DNA of 64,000 bases from Paenibacillus barcinonensis (GCF_003217495.1 NZ_QJSW01000017.1:47892-111891); one strand, 5' to 3'; positions 43,085-52,653 are shown, counted from the stretch's first letter. Numbers and translations are program-made. Notes: generated from the sequence alone by a model not told the origin.

Positions 43085-45037
43085 TCATTCATCCTTGCTG
43101 TGGTCATGCCCATCCTTCAGCACGTCACCCATATATATGCGTATCGTTGAGCCTTGATCTACCCTCGCCCCAGGTTTAGGCGCTTGATTAATTACATATT
43201 TGCCACTGCCGGACTTCGCCAGCATAAAATTCATGTTCAGATCCTCGTACAAATCTGCAACCGTTGCGCCGGTAAGATCAGGAACCGTCACAATTTTGGT
43301 TTCACCATATTTATACTCTTTGGAAAGCTGATCCTTGCGTACAGGTACATTCATGTAGTGCAATGAATCCTCCAGAATATTTTGCACAATCGGAGCGGCA
43401 ACCACACCCCCGAATTGAATTCCCTTGGGATTATCCACTGCTGTGTATACAACGATCTGTGGATCATCGGCTGGAGCGAATCCGATAAAAGATACAATAT
43501 GCTCGGTTGATGAATAACGTCCATTAATAACCTTTTGAGCTGTACCCGTTTTACCGCCTACACGGTACCCGTCAATAAATGCTGGACGTCCTGTACCTTT
43601 GGCTACAACACTTTCAAGCGCTTCTCGCACTTGCTTGGATGTATTCTCCGAGATTACCTGACGAACCAGCTCGGGCTTCACTTCCTCCAGTACCTCTCCG
43701 GTTTCGGGATGCACCCAGGCCTTCGTCACATAAGGTTTGTAGAGCTTGCCTCCATTGATGGCTGCGGACACCGCAGCTACCTGCTGAATAGGCGTGACAG
43801 ATACACCTTGGCCGAAAGCTGTTGTTGCAAGCTCGACAGGACCTACATTTGATAATTTAAAAAGGATGCCGCTTGCTTCACCGCTAAGATCAATTCCGGT
43901 TTTGGTACCAAAACCGAAATTTCGGATGTAGGAAAACAAGGACTCTTTACCAAGCTTTTGTCCCAAAGCGACAAAGCCTGGGTTACAAGAGTTTTCAACC
44001 ACCTGAAGGAAGGTCTGACTTCCATGCCCCCCCTTCTTCCAGCAACGCAAGCGCGCACCGCCGACCTCGACAAAACCTGGATCAAAAAATTGATCCTGCT
44101 GCAGATTCACCTTCTTTTCTTCCAGCGCAGCAGCAAGTGTAATAATTTTGAAGGTTGAACCTGGCTCGTAGGTCATCCAGATGGGCAAGTTTCGGTTGTA
44201 AATCTCCGACGGGTATTGCTGATAATTTGCCGGCTCGTAGCCCGGCCTGCTCGACATGCCCAGAATCTCGCCTGTCTTGGGATTCATCGCAATCGCCAGA
44301 GCGGAATTGGCCTGAAACTTAACCATAGCCTGATCGAGCTCACGTTCCATAATTGACTGAATGGATTTATCAATGGTCAGCTTGAGGTCAAGCCCGTCCT
44401 TCGGTTCCACATACTTCTCGGATGAGCCCGGCATAAGCCTTCCGGCCGCATCGGACAAGTAGGATACACTACCATTCAGACCATTCAGCTTGTCGTCATA
44501 CCTTTTCTCCACACCCGTCAGTCCCTGATTGTCGATACCTGTAAATCCAAGAATGTGGGCTGCCAGATCATCATAAGGATAGAAGCGTTTATTATCCTCG
44601 GCAACAACGATACCCGGAAGCTTCAAATCACGGATGCGTTGAGCTTTCTCCATCGTAATTTTGCGGCCGCCGGGTTGTAGTCGTACGATTAGCTCTCTTT
44701 TCTTGATGGTGGCCAGCACCTTCTCTTCTGTCATACCCAATAACGGTGCAAGTGCACGAGCCGTTGTCTCAGCTTCCTTGACCTGAGCAGGGATCGCCAT
44801 AATTGTTGGAGTAGTTACGTTATAGGCCAGAGCGGTTCCATTACGATCAAGAATCTCGCCTCTTTTGGCTGTGTAGGGTATGTTACGGCGCCAGGATTCC
44901 TCTGCCTTCGCGGATAATTCAGGGCCTTGACCCAATTGTACATAAGCAAGCCTGATCACCAGGGCTGAGAATAACATTACCAAAATCAATAAGCTCCACA
45001 GCAACCTGCGCCGCAGATTCACACTTGATCCCTTCAC
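43085..45037 (-). CDS. spoVD: SpoVD-type class B penicillin-binding protein
   Basis: 650-aa transpeptidase: one N-terminal membrane segment (LLWSLLILVMLFSALVIRLA), a dimerisation domain (RGEILDRNGTALAYN), the transpeptidase with active-site PGSTFKI (SxxK), SCN (in VENSCNPGF) and GGKTGTAQ (KTG), and one C-terminal PASTA domain (VTVPDLTGATVADLYEDLNM). In Bacillus SpoVD cross-links cortex peptidoglycan with SpoVE, which is in the same operon here. GTG start after GGGGGGATCTTTTC; a GTG five codons on, after AAGGGA, is also possible. Confidence 0.93.
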   Translation of the reverse strand: MKGSSVNLRRRLLWSLLILVMLFSALVIRLAYVQLGQGPELSAKAEESWRRNIPYTAKRGEILDRNGTALAYNVTTPTIMAIPAQVKEAETTARALAPLLGMTEEKVLATIKKRELIVRLQPGGRKITMEKAQRIRDLKLPGIVVAEDNKRFYPYDDLAAHILGFTGIDNQGLTGVEKRYDDKLNGLNGSVSYLSDAAGRLMPGSSEKYVEPKDGLDLKLTIDKSIQSIMERELDQAMVKFQANSALAIAMNPKTGEILGMSSRPGYEPANYQQYPSEIYNRNLPIWMTYEPGSTFKIITLAAALEEKKVNLQQDQFFDPGFVEVGGARLRCWKKGGHGSQTFLQVVENSCNPGFVALGQKLGKESLFSYIRNFGFGTKTGIDLSGEASGILFKLSNVGPVELATTAFGQGVSVTPIQQVAAVSAAINGGKLYKPYVTKAWVHPETGEVLEEVKPELVRQVISENTSKQVREALESVVAKGTGRPAFIDGYRVGGKTGTAQKVINGRYSSTEHIVSFIGFAPADDPQIVVYTAVDNPKGIQFGGVVAAPIVQNILEDSLHYMNVPVRKDQLSKEYKYGETKIVTVPDLTGATVADLYEDLNMNFMLAKSGSGKYVINQAPKPGARVDQGSTIRIYMGDVLKDGHDHSKDE

Positions 45038-45129
45038 GAAAAGATCCCCCCACTCGTCCCAAAATCATGAACTGTCTCATTCATGAATATTCAGGACAAC
45101 CGGGGGTTAGAACAAGCTGTCTATGAAGC

Positions 45130-47478
45130 TTATGGAAGTGAAGCCCCTTTATTGGCTGGTGAATCCGAGGTTGCGTCTTGAGTCGTCTGCTTCTGGGAGT
45201 TACTTTGACTCTCGGTAGCCCCGGAATCGCCTTTCTCCTGCGTTCCACCCTTATCATTCGTTTTCGCAGTTTCATCCTTCTTCTCTGCGTCAGGGTCGGA
45301 CGAATCTGGCGCTTCATCCGGGATGCCGGTTACTGCAGCTTTCGCAGTCTGTAATGTCAACTGCACTGTACGCTGTTCGCCTGACACCTGCTCTTTCTGC
45401 TTTACAACGTATCCCTCACCCTTGGTCGTAACACCCACCTTCATGAGCGAAAGTATTTCCAATGCATCACGCAAGGATTCACCCGTCAGATCAGGCACCT
45501 TCATCTTGCTGCTTTCCTCGGTGAGCAGATATACACGCTGGCCTGGATTCATGGAAGCACCGGCCTGCGGATACTGCCGAATCACATTTTCACCCTGACC
45601 CAATGTTACATAAGCGATACCCAAGTTCAGAAGCTGACTTCTGGCCTGCTTCGCTGTTTTACCACTCAAGTCTGGAGCCTTGGCCTGCACGACAGCCGCT
45701 TCTTTTGACTTTTTATCAGTCGATTTGGCTGTATCCTTCGGAACACCCATATATTGCAGCGTTTTGCTTACAACCTTTTTGAATACGGGAGCGGCCGCAG
45801 TACCGCCGCCAATGTTTGTACCATCCGGCTGGTCAATAACAATCAGCATGGCAATCTTCGGATTGTTGACTGGTGCAAAACCGATAAATGAAACGACATC
45901 TTTGCTTTTGCTGTACTGACCGTTAATAACCTTTCTCGCTGTTCCCGTTTTGCCTGCAACGCGATATCCCTCAATATAGGCGTTACGGCCTGTACCGATG
46001 GTCTGGTCTGCTACGACCTGTTCCAGATACCCACTGACGAGCTTGGCGGACTCTTTGGTGATCACCTGACGAACAACTTTCGGTTTGATGACTTCGGTTG
46101 AACCGTCATTCGGATTAATAATTTCTTTCACCAGATGAGGCTGAAGCAGCTTCCCGCCGTTGGCAACGGCCGAGATGGCAGCTAATTGCTGAATCGGCGT
46201 TACTTGAACGAGACCATGACCATAAGCCGCGGTAGCAATCTCCGATTTATAGATCAGCGGCCTGATGGGAGAAGCTGCTTCACTCGGCAGATCAATGCCT
46301 GTCTTTTTACCAAAACCGAACTGATCAATGTAGTGGCGCAGACGTTCTCCCCCCAGCATGTTGTAGCCAAGGTTAACAAAGGCAATATTACTTGAGCGCT
46401 TCACACCTTCAAGATATGAGATCCGTCCATAGGAATGGCCGTTATCACTTATAGTAAAGCCACCAATTCGCGTTGGCTTGGATTCAAACGTTGCATTCGG
46501 ATCAAACAGCTTCTCTTCCACAGCCCCTGCGAGTGTCACAATTTTGAATGTGGAACCTGGCTCATAGATCGACTGTGTGGCGTGGTTGATAAAGTTTTTC
46601 TGATCCGGCGTGGACGCATACGTATTCGGGTTAAAGGTTGGCCAGTTGGCCATGCCCAGAATTTCCATGGTGTTCGGATCGGCAGCGATGACGGTCATAC
46701 TGAGCGGATTATACTTGGCAACCGTCTCTTTCATGGCCTCCTCGATATAAAGCTGGATCGTATCATCAATCGTTAATTTAAGGTTTTTCCCGTTCTGTGG
46801 CGGCAAATAGCTATCCTGTGACCCCGGAAGCTTGATCCCCTTGGCATCCTTCTGATAGTTCAGATATCCGTCTTTACCTGTCAGAGCATCATTGTATGAT
46901 ACCTCAAGTCCATTGACAGCTTTTCCATCACGACTCATATAACCCAGCACATGAGAAGCCAGCGTCTGCTCCGGATAAAAACGCTTGGATTCCTGTGTCA
47001 TGACAATTGCATTGCCAGCCTTATACTCATCTTGCAGCTGTTGACGCAATTCTTTGACCTTTGCTGCAAGCTCAGGGCTAATTTTGTACCCTTCACTCCG
47101 CACCTCACGTTGCTGAAAAAACTTCCCATCACTATTCTTCGCTGTCACAAGAGCCCGCATTTCACTCTCATTTTTTTTGAGCAACGCGGACAGCTTTTGG
47201 GTCACTTCATCTTCAATGCCCAATTGATTAATCAACAGCGGGTTCACTGAGACCGTGTAGGCCGGTGAATCCGTGGCGAGCACATTGCCATTACGATCGG
47301 TAATTGTTCCCCGAGCCGCCTTGATCGTCTGTTCCCTCTCAATCAGCCCTGCAGCCCGTTCCTGCCAATCGCCACCATTCACTACCTGAATGAAAAATAT
47401 ACGCGTTATGAGTACAAGAAAAAAGAGGGTAATACATCCCCCTATTAACAATGTACGCATTTTTATTCGTTTTACCAT
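45130..47478 (-). CDS. pbpB: Division class B penicillin-binding protein (PBP2B type)
   Basis: 782-aa septal transpeptidase. One membrane segment (LLIGGCITLFFLVLITRIFF), the RGTITDRNGNVLATD motif, transpeptidase motifs PGSTFKI, SSN (in VKRSSNIAF) and AGKTGTAR, then two PASTA domains (about residues 590-710; APDLSGKTAKQARSQLLNLG and VPDLTGESLRDALEILSLMK). It ends in a long low-complexity tail rich in Asp, Lys, Ser, Thr and Gln, which Bacillus PBP2B lacks at this length. Located between ftsL and spoVD. Confidence 0.95.
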   Translation of the reverse strand: MVKRIKMRTLLIGGCITLFFLVLITRIFFIQVVNGGDWQERAAGLIEREQTIKAARGTITDRNGNVLATDSPAYTVSVNPLLINQLGIEDEVTQKLSALLKKNESEMRALVTAKNSDGKFFQQREVRSEGYKISPELAAKVKELRQQLQDEYKAGNAIVMTQESKRFYPEQTLASHVLGYMSRDGKAVNGLEVSYNDALTGKDGYLNYQKDAKGIKLPGSQDSYLPPQNGKNLKLTIDDTIQLYIEEAMKETVAKYNPLSMTVIAADPNTMEILGMANWPTFNPNTYASTPDQKNFINHATQSIYEPGSTFKIVTLAGAVEEKLFDPNATFESKPTRIGGFTISDNGHSYGRISYLEGVKRSSNIAFVNLGYNMLGGERLRHYIDQFGFGKKTGIDLPSEAASPIRPLIYKSEIATAAYGHGLVQVTPIQQLAAISAVANGGKLLQPHLVKEIINPNDGSTEVIKPKVVRQVITKESAKLVSGYLEQVVADQTIGTGRNAYIEGYRVAGKTGTARKVINGQYSKSKDVVSFIGFAPVNNPKIAMLIVIDQPDGTNIGGGTAAAPVFKKVVSKTLQYMGVPKDTAKSTDKKSKEAAVVQAKAPDLSGKTAKQARSQLLNLGIAYVTLGQGENVIRQYPQAGASMNPGQRVYLLTEESSKMKVPDLTGESLRDALEILSLMKVGVTTKGEGYVVKQKEQVSGEQRTVQLTLQTAKAAVTGIPDEAPDSSDPDAEKKDETAKTNDKGGTQEKGDSGATESQSNSQKQTTQDATSDSPANKGASLP

Positions 47479-47493
47479 CGAAGAATCACCTCT

Positions 47494-47922
47494 TTATTTA
47501 CTGCTAGCTGTATTTGAGGATGATTCAGCACCTGTTGATGTGTTTGTCGTTGTTGTGCGAGGTACAAAAATGACATCCTTATCGGAGGCTTCAACGTAAC
47601 CCAGACTTTTTGCATTCTCAATCACCTGATTGTTCAGCCTTTCCTTCTCCACTTCCAGATCAGCAATTGCCTTCTGGTCTTCTTTCACATCTGCGATCGT
47701 GGACTGAGCCTGCTTATTCAGATCATAAATATGTGCGTAGCGAGACATCAGCATTCCACCCACAATAATCACTGCCACAAGCGTGAGCAGGTATAAAAAC
47801 TTCTCACGGGCTGGCAGACCCGTTCGACGTGTCACAACTTTGGTAGTTTCCTTGTACCTCTGTTGCGTTACACGCTCTTGTGCTTTTGGTTTGACCGCTA
47901 GATTGCCACGTGTATATGCCAT
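47494..47922 (-). CDS. ftsL: FtsL division protein
   Basis: 142-aa bitopic protein of the divisome. Basic cytoplasmic tail (about residues 1-40), one membrane segment (FLYLLTLVAVIIVGGMLMSR), a coiled coil with leucine-zipper character (LNKQAQSTIADVKEDQKAIA, DLEVEKERLNNQVIENAKSL) and a Ser/Thr-rich extracellular tail. The family is weakly conserved; the call relies on topology and its fixed place between rsmH and pbpB. GGAGGAGGAG precedes the ATG. Confidence 0.92.
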   Translation of the reverse strand: MAYTRGNLAVKPKAQERVTQQRYKETTKVVTRRTGLPAREKFLYLLTLVAVIIVGGMLMSRYAHIYDLNKQAQSTIADVKEDQKAIADLEVEKERLNNQVIENAKSLGYVEASDKDVIFVPRTTTTNTSTGAESSSNTASSK

Positions 47923-47948
47923 TCGAAGGCTCCTCCTCCATTTTTGTT

Positions 47949-48899
47949 CTACAATTTCTCAGCTACACGCAGCTTGGCTGATCGCGCACGAGAGTTTTCA
48001 GTAAGTTCCGCTTCTGTTGGCGTCAGCGGTTTTCGGTTCACGAGACGCAGGGTCCCTTTGCCACCGCATACACATAACGGAAAGTCAGGTGGACATGTAC
48101 ATTTTTCCAAATAGCTGCTGAAGATCTGCTTACATATCCGGTCCTCAAGGGAATGGAAGGTAATCACAGATACACGCCCCCCTGGCGCGAGACAACGAAC
48201 AGCCTGATGCAACCCTTCTTCAAAAGCCCCCAGTTCATCATTAACAGCAATACGCAGTGCCTGAAAACTTCGTTTGGCAGGATGTCCACCGGTACGACGA
48301 GCGGCCGCCGGAATACCTTCCTTGATCAATTCCACAAGCTCACCTGTTGTTTCGATCTCGGACTTACTGCGTTTCTCCACAATGACACGAGCGATCCGCT
48401 TGGAAAACTTCTCTTCCCCGTAACGATAAAGAATTCGGGCAATCTCTTCTTCTGGCCACTCATTCACAATCTCCTTGGCTGTCAGAAAAGCATCCTGATC
48501 CATACGCATGTCCAGCGGTGCATCGTGATTATAGCTGAATCCGCGCTCCCCCTCGTCAAACTGTGGAGAAGATACCCCCAGGTCATACAAAATCCCATCA
48601 ACCTGCGGTATGCCATCCTTCATCGGAACATCAAGCTCCTTGAGAACCTGCTCCAAATCTCTAAAATTGGTTTTCACCAATGTTACCTGGTTTTCATAAG
48701 CAGCGAGCTTCTCACGTGCATTGTCCAAAGCCCAATCATCCTGATCGAGTGCGATCAAACGTCCCCCCGGACCTAGCTTGGATGCAATAACGGAGCTGTG
48801 TCCCGCGCCTCCTAAAGTGCAGTCCACGTATATACCGTCCTGCTTGATGTTTAGTCCCTCGGTTGCCTCTTCTTTGAGTACGGTTATGTGGTGAAACAA
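47949..48899 (-). CDS. rsmH: 16S rRNA (cytosine1402-N4)-methyltransferase
   Basis: 316-aa SAM-dependent methyltransferase (MraW). VDCTLGGAGHSSVIASKL binds SAM; LYDLGVSSPQFDEGERGFSY, HPAKRSFQALRIAVNDEL and VITFHSLEDRICK are family signatures. TTG start eight bases after GGAGG. It follows mraZ by 18 bp. Confidence 0.97.
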   Translation of the reverse strand: MFHHITVLKEEATEGLNIKQDGIYVDCTLGGAGHSSVIASKLGPGGRLIALDQDDWALDNAREKLAAYENQVTLVKTNFRDLEQVLKELDVPMKDGIPQVDGILYDLGVSSPQFDEGERGFSYNHDAPLDMRMDQDAFLTAKEIVNEWPEEEIARILYRYGEEKFSKRIARVIVEKRSKSEIETTGELVELIKEGIPAAARRTGGHPAKRSFQALRIAVNDELGAFEEGLHQAVRCLAPGGRVSVITFHSLEDRICKQIFSSYLEKCTCPPDFPLCVCGGKGTLRLVNRKPLTPTEAELTENSRARSAKLRVAEKL

Positions 48900-48917
48900 C
48901 CTGCACCCCTCCTTACG

Positions 48918-49355
48918 TTATAAGTCAAAATTAAAATCGACCAGCTTTTCGGCAATGTCGTTGAATGCTTCCTCGGATTGATTGAAATAACTCTCCCATA
49001 TGCCTTTGCTCCAAATCTCCACCCGGTTGGACACACCAAGAACAACACAATCCTTGTCCAGTTTGGCAAACTCTCTCAAGTTGCCCGGCAGATTTACCCT
49101 GCCCTGTTTGTCCAGTTCACATTCGGTTGCGCCTGAGAAAAAAAACCGGGTAAACGCACGTGCATCAGACTTCATCAGCGGCAGTGCTTTGAGCTTCTGT
49201 TCCATGACCCCCCACTCCTCCATGGGGTACACGAAAAGACACTGGTCCAAACCCCGTGTGACAACAAAAGAAGGTCCGAGAGATTCGCGGAATTTGGCCG
49301 GAATAATGACCCGACCTTTATCATCAATGCTATGTTGAAACTCTCCCATAAACAT
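48918..49355 (-). CDS. mraZ: MraZ transcriptional regulator
   Basis: 145-aa AbrB-fold regulator, first gene of the dcw cluster, known in other bacteria to repress it by binding TGGGN repeats. Two SpoVT/AbrB-type halves are seen: FMGEFQHSIDDKGRVIIPAK and ECELDKQGRVNLPGNLREFA, each with the DxxGR motif. The frame opens 4 codons earlier at a GTG abutting GAGGA; the ATG at 49355 is 11 bases past GAGGAG. Confidence 0.97.
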   Translation of the reverse strand: MFMGEFQHSIDDKGRVIIPAKFRESLGPSFVVTRGLDQCLFVYPMEEWGVMEQKLKALPLMKSDARAFTRFFFSGATECELDKQGRVNLPGNLREFAKLDKDCVVLGVSNRVEIWSKGIWESYFNQSEEAFNDIAEKLVDFNFDL

Positions 49356-49372
49356 TGGCCCACTCACTCCTC

Positions 49373-49406
49373 ACCCATTTCCCCCACTTTGCCCCACTTT
49401 CCACCA
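49373..49406 (-). promoter_or_regulatory. MraZ operator (four direct repeats)
   Basis: On the minus strand TGGTG, TGGGG, TGGGG and TGGGT occur in a row with starts at 49406, 49396, 49386 and 49377, spaced 10, 10 and 9 bp. MraZ binds TGGGN repeats spaced 10 bp in E. coli and Mycoplasma. The array covers the expected transcription start of the promoter at 49411-49439. Confidence 0.85.
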
Positions 49407-49410
49407 CCTA

Positions 49411-49439
49411 AGCATAATAGATTCGGTTAAAAAAATCAA
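49411..49439 (-). promoter_or_regulatory. Sigma-A promoter of the dcw operon
   Basis: Minus strand TTGATT (49439-49434), a 17-bp spacer and TATGCT (49416-49411). It sits right before the MraZ repeats. Confidence 0.75.
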
Positions 49440-49479
49440 AACCCTTCTTGACATTCCTGTTTTTTATTTTCAGTTCATC

Positions 49480-49521
49480 AAAAAAAACGTCTCTGATCCT
49501 GTCATTCAGGATCAAAGACGT
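49480..49521 (-). terminator. Terminator of bshC-ahcY
   Basis: ACGTCTTTGATCCTG pairs with CAGGATCAGAGACGT on the minus strand around a short loop and runs into TTTTTTTT (49487-49480). It lies about 110 bp past the ahcY stop. Confidence 0.92.
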
Positions 49522-49629
49522 TTCCCAGTTACGGGCAATCGTATGTATACCCGCATATGAGCCATATCTTCAATACACCATTTTATATCTTTTGAATCAG
49601 TTTATCAGCTTGTAATTAATGGATATCGT

Positions 49630-50895
49630 TTAAAATTTCCAGCTATCCAAATATTTTTCCTGTTCAGCTGACAAGGCATCAATCGCGATATTCAAACTTT
49701 CCAGCTTGTAACTTGCGACCTGCTGATCAATCTCATAAGGAACATTTACCACGTTTTTACCTAGCGTCTCATAGTTTTCACTCACATACCGCAGACCAAG
49801 CGCTTGCAATGCAAAGGTGGTGTCCATAATTTCAGCCGGATGCCCGTCAGCCGCTCCCAGATTAACCAAACGTCCTTCTGCAAGAAGATACATTTTGCGA
49901 CCATCCTTGAAGCGATACTCCTCAATATTACGGCGAACGGTGCGTATGGATTCGGAACGTTTAGCGAGCTCTGGTTTGTTAACCTCAACATCAAAATGAC
50001 CCGCATTACTCAAAATTGCTCCGTCTTTCATCACATCGTAGTGCTCTCCTGTGATGACGTCCTTATTCCCGGTCACTGCGATAAAGAAATCTCCGAGCTT
50101 CGCTGCCTCCAGCATGGTCATCACATGGAAACCGTCCATATGAGCTTCTACCGCTTTAATCGGATCAATTTCAGTGACAATGACATTGGCGCCCAGTCCT
50201 TTGGCACGCATCGCTACTCCTTTGCCACACCAGCCATAGCCAGCAACGACAACGTTTTTACCAGCAACCACCAGGTTAGTTGTACGAATAATCCCGTCAA
50301 AAGCCGATTGACCCGTACCATAGCGGTTATCAAACAGATATTTGCAATATGCGTCATTCACAGCAACCATCGGGAATCTCAGCTGTCCCTCTTTCGCCAA
50401 AGCTTTCAGCCGAATAATTCCTGTTGTCGTTTCTTCTGCCCCGCCGCGAATCGTAGCAGCAAGATCAGGACGCTCAGAAGCAATAATTGTTGCAAAATCT
50501 CCGCCATCATCAATGATCAGATCAGGCTTCACTTCAAGGGCACGAAGCTGCAATGCCTTGAACTCGGACGGCTCCGGATTATACTTAGCATATACCGTCA
50601 CGCCGTCCTCAACCAAAGCCGCACAAACATCATCTTGAGTGGACAATGGATTACTATGCGTGATCGTCACGTCAGCACCACCAGCCTGAATGACTTTTGC
50701 CAAATAAGCCGTTTTTGCTTCCAGATGGAGACAAATCGCAACCTTCAAACCTTTAAATGGAAGATCTTGTTCAAATTGACGACGGATTCGGTTTAACACC
50801 GGCATATGCGCCTCAACCCAATCAATCTTTAAATGTCCCTCTGAAGCAAGTCCCATATCTTTAACAATACTGTTCTGCAGTGAAGATGTAGTCAA
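49630..50895 (-). CDS. ahcY: Adenosylhomocysteinase (short, archaeal/thermophile-like form)
   Basis: 421-aa NAD-dependent enzyme that splits S-adenosylhomocysteine to adenosine and homocysteine. LHLEAKTAYL, NRYGTGQSAFDGIIRTTN (NAD and substrate site), VVAGYGWCGKGVAMRAKGLG (Rossmann) and the C-terminal YLDSWKF are seen. It lacks the roughly 40-residue insertion of the larger enzymes. TTG start, six bases after GGAGGAG. It is downstream of bshC and likely co-transcribed. Related enzymes may instead use S-inosylhomocysteine; sequence alone does not settle that. Confidence 0.9.
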   Translation of the reverse strand: MTTSSLQNSIVKDMGLASEGHLKIDWVEAHMPVLNRIRRQFEQDLPFKGLKVAICLHLEAKTAYLAKVIQAGGADVTITHSNPLSTQDDVCAALVEDGVTVYAKYNPEPSEFKALQLRALEVKPDLIIDDGGDFATIIASERPDLAATIRGGAEETTTGIIRLKALAKEGQLRFPMVAVNDAYCKYLFDNRYGTGQSAFDGIIRTTNLVVAGKNVVVAGYGWCGKGVAMRAKGLGANVIVTEIDPIKAVEAHMDGFHVMTMLEAAKLGDFFIAVTGNKDVITGEHYDVMKDGAILSNAGHFDVEVNKPELAKRSESIRTVRRNIEEYRFKDGRKMYLLAEGRLVNLGAADGHPAEIMDTTFALQALGLRYVSENYETLGKNVVNVPYEIDQQVASYKLESLNIAIDALSAEQEKYLDSWKF

Positions 50896-50952
50896 CTCTA
50901 TCTCCTCCTCATATGTGTTTATTCTATTGAAAAATCCATACTATCAACATAC

Positions 50953-52584
50953 TTACAATTCAATAACCTGGTGCTGCCCCCGGAATTCTGCAGAGGCCTT
51001 AATCAATTTCTCGATCCAGTCGGTTCCATAACGATTCAGGTAAAAGAGTGCATTATGTACTCGTTCCTGCGGTTTCCCCATCGGGAACAGAGCATTCTGG
51101 ATACCGTTCCAATGCCTTAAATCCACTGCATGTTTATCTTCAATAGCTTTGCGAGTATGCCGTTCCAGATATTGAATCTGCTCATGAATTTTCCCCATGT
51201 TCGCTTCACCAATCCGGCTAAGTCCAGGATGCAGCTCTGCAACCTGCTCCAGTAGCGGGCGGTACAGTGTCATAAACTGCTCACGAATGAGCGTAAACTG
51301 TTCATCCACCTGGAACGTTTCCTGCTGTGCAAGCCACTTCTCTTTCTTTTCCTGCAAAAGATACTGTACATCCTGGAAAGAAAGTCCATATTGCTTCATA
51401 TGTTTACGGTGCACATCCTCCAGAATCGTGAAAGAAAGACGCGGCAGCAATATGGGCATCTGCAATCCAAATGTGCGGAACGCTTCGCGTGTCAGACCCC
51501 AGTAAGCAATCTCACCTTGCCCCAAAATAACAGCTGTCACAGGCAGTAACGAATCCTGCATCAATGGACGAGTCAGCACATTGTTACTGAAACGTTCAGG
51601 ATGCTGCTTCAGTTCCTCCAGCAAACGCTCCTCTGTAAACGATACGAGGCCTTTGCGATCCTGATACAGCTTATCCTTGAGTGTCAACAGCAAACGAACC
51701 CCTTCGTGAATATAAAAGAGGTTGGCACCATCCTCTGCCACCTCGGCTGGCATGGCATAGCCCGCTTGTTCAACTAATGAAGCACCTTGCAGGTAAGCGG
51801 TACGCAATGACGTATTTTGCTGAATCATTCGTGAAAATACAGGCTGCTCCAGCTTACGCAATTCAGGGTCAGCCGCATCCATAAGAATCAGACCACTGCT
51901 TGCAAACAAAACCGATATAATGCGTGCAAAGGCATCGCTCAGATTAGAACTGGCACGATGGATTTCCGTAATCTGCTTTAATAGTCCAGGCTTATGAATG
52001 GTATCAGGCAACAAATGCTCCACCTGCTCAAGTGTATGCTCCCACTGTTCCCATTTCACCTGCACATGACTGACAGAATCTCTTCCCGTAAAGTGACCCT
52101 GCAGTTTTACTTTGCGCATATCCCCCTGAGGGTCAGGCAAATACGTATGGTTAACCTCATCCCAGTCATGGTCCTCACCTGCAATCCAGAACACAGGTAC
52201 AACCGGATGCTTTAGTTGCTTCTCTGCTTCACGAGCGGCTGCAACCACACTGGCTGCTTTGTATATGACAAACAAAGGTCCGGTCAGTAGCCCACTCTGC
52301 TGACCACCAGTAACGACCCATGCGTTCTCTTCCACAAGACGGGTAATGGAAGCGTGAACGTGATCATGATTGTTCACTCGTTTATTATATATACGTAAAT
52401 ATGACGCCAGTTCATGACGATCAACACGTGTATGCTCCGATTGTTTAAGCCATTCAGCGCGTGCGTGGAGGCCATTTTCCCAGCAAATATCATATTCATA
52501 CAGGCTTCGCGCAGCATCTGCCGTACAGATATAATCCTCTGCAAGCTGTGAACCGCTGCGGAGCGCCTCGGTAATCCCTTTCAT
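50953..52584 (-). CDS. bshC: Bacillithiol biosynthesis cysteine-adding enzyme
   Basis: 543-aa putative ligase that adds Cys to GlcN-malate in the last step of bacillithiol synthesis. Family segments include VVTGGQQSGLLTGPLFVIYK, PVFWIAGEDHDWDEVNHTYL, LPRLSFTILEDVHRKHMKQY and an extended coiled coil near the C-terminus (LLQEKKEKWLAQQETFQVDE). The ATG is preceded by ATAGGAGGCAGACCTC. In Bacillus bshC (yllA) also sits next to mraZ and panE. Confidence 0.94.
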   Translation of the reverse strand: MKGITEALRSGSQLAEDYICTADAARSLYEYDICWENGLHARAEWLKQSEHTRVDRHELASYLRIYNKRVNNHDHVHASITRLVEENAWVVTGGQQSGLLTGPLFVIYKAASVVAAAREAEKQLKHPVVPVFWIAGEDHDWDEVNHTYLPDPQGDMRKVKLQGHFTGRDSVSHVQVKWEQWEHTLEQVEHLLPDTIHKPGLLKQITEIHRASSNLSDAFARIISVLFASSGLILMDAADPELRKLEQPVFSRMIQQNTSLRTAYLQGASLVEQAGYAMPAEVAEDGANLFYIHEGVRLLLTLKDKLYQDRKGLVSFTEERLLEELKQHPERFSNNVLTRPLMQDSLLPVTAVILGQGEIAYWGLTREAFRTFGLQMPILLPRLSFTILEDVHRKHMKQYGLSFQDVQYLLQEKKEKWLAQQETFQVDEQFTLIREQFMTLYRPLLEQVAELHPGLSRIGEANMGKIHEQIQYLERHTRKAIEDKHAVDLRHWNGIQNALFPMGKPQERVHNALFYLNRYGTDWIEKLIKASAEFRGQHQVIEL

Positions 52585-52623
52585 GAGGTCTGCCTCCTAT
52601 TCTGCTTCAAAGAGCCTTCCTTG

Positions 52624-52653
52624 ATTGTACCGAATTCAGTAGCTCTTCGTCAA
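52624..52653 (-). promoter_or_regulatory. Sigma-A promoter of bshC-ahcY
   Basis: Minus strand TTGACG (52653-52648), an 18-bp spacer and TACAAT (52629-52624), 40 bp upstream of the bshC start. Confidence 0.75.

Noticed and set aside
49804..50796. 330-codon plus-strand frame antisense to ahcY
   Set aside because: Shadow of the adenosylhomocysteinase gene; the sequence is Cys/His-rich in the way typical of antisense frames, with no start signal.
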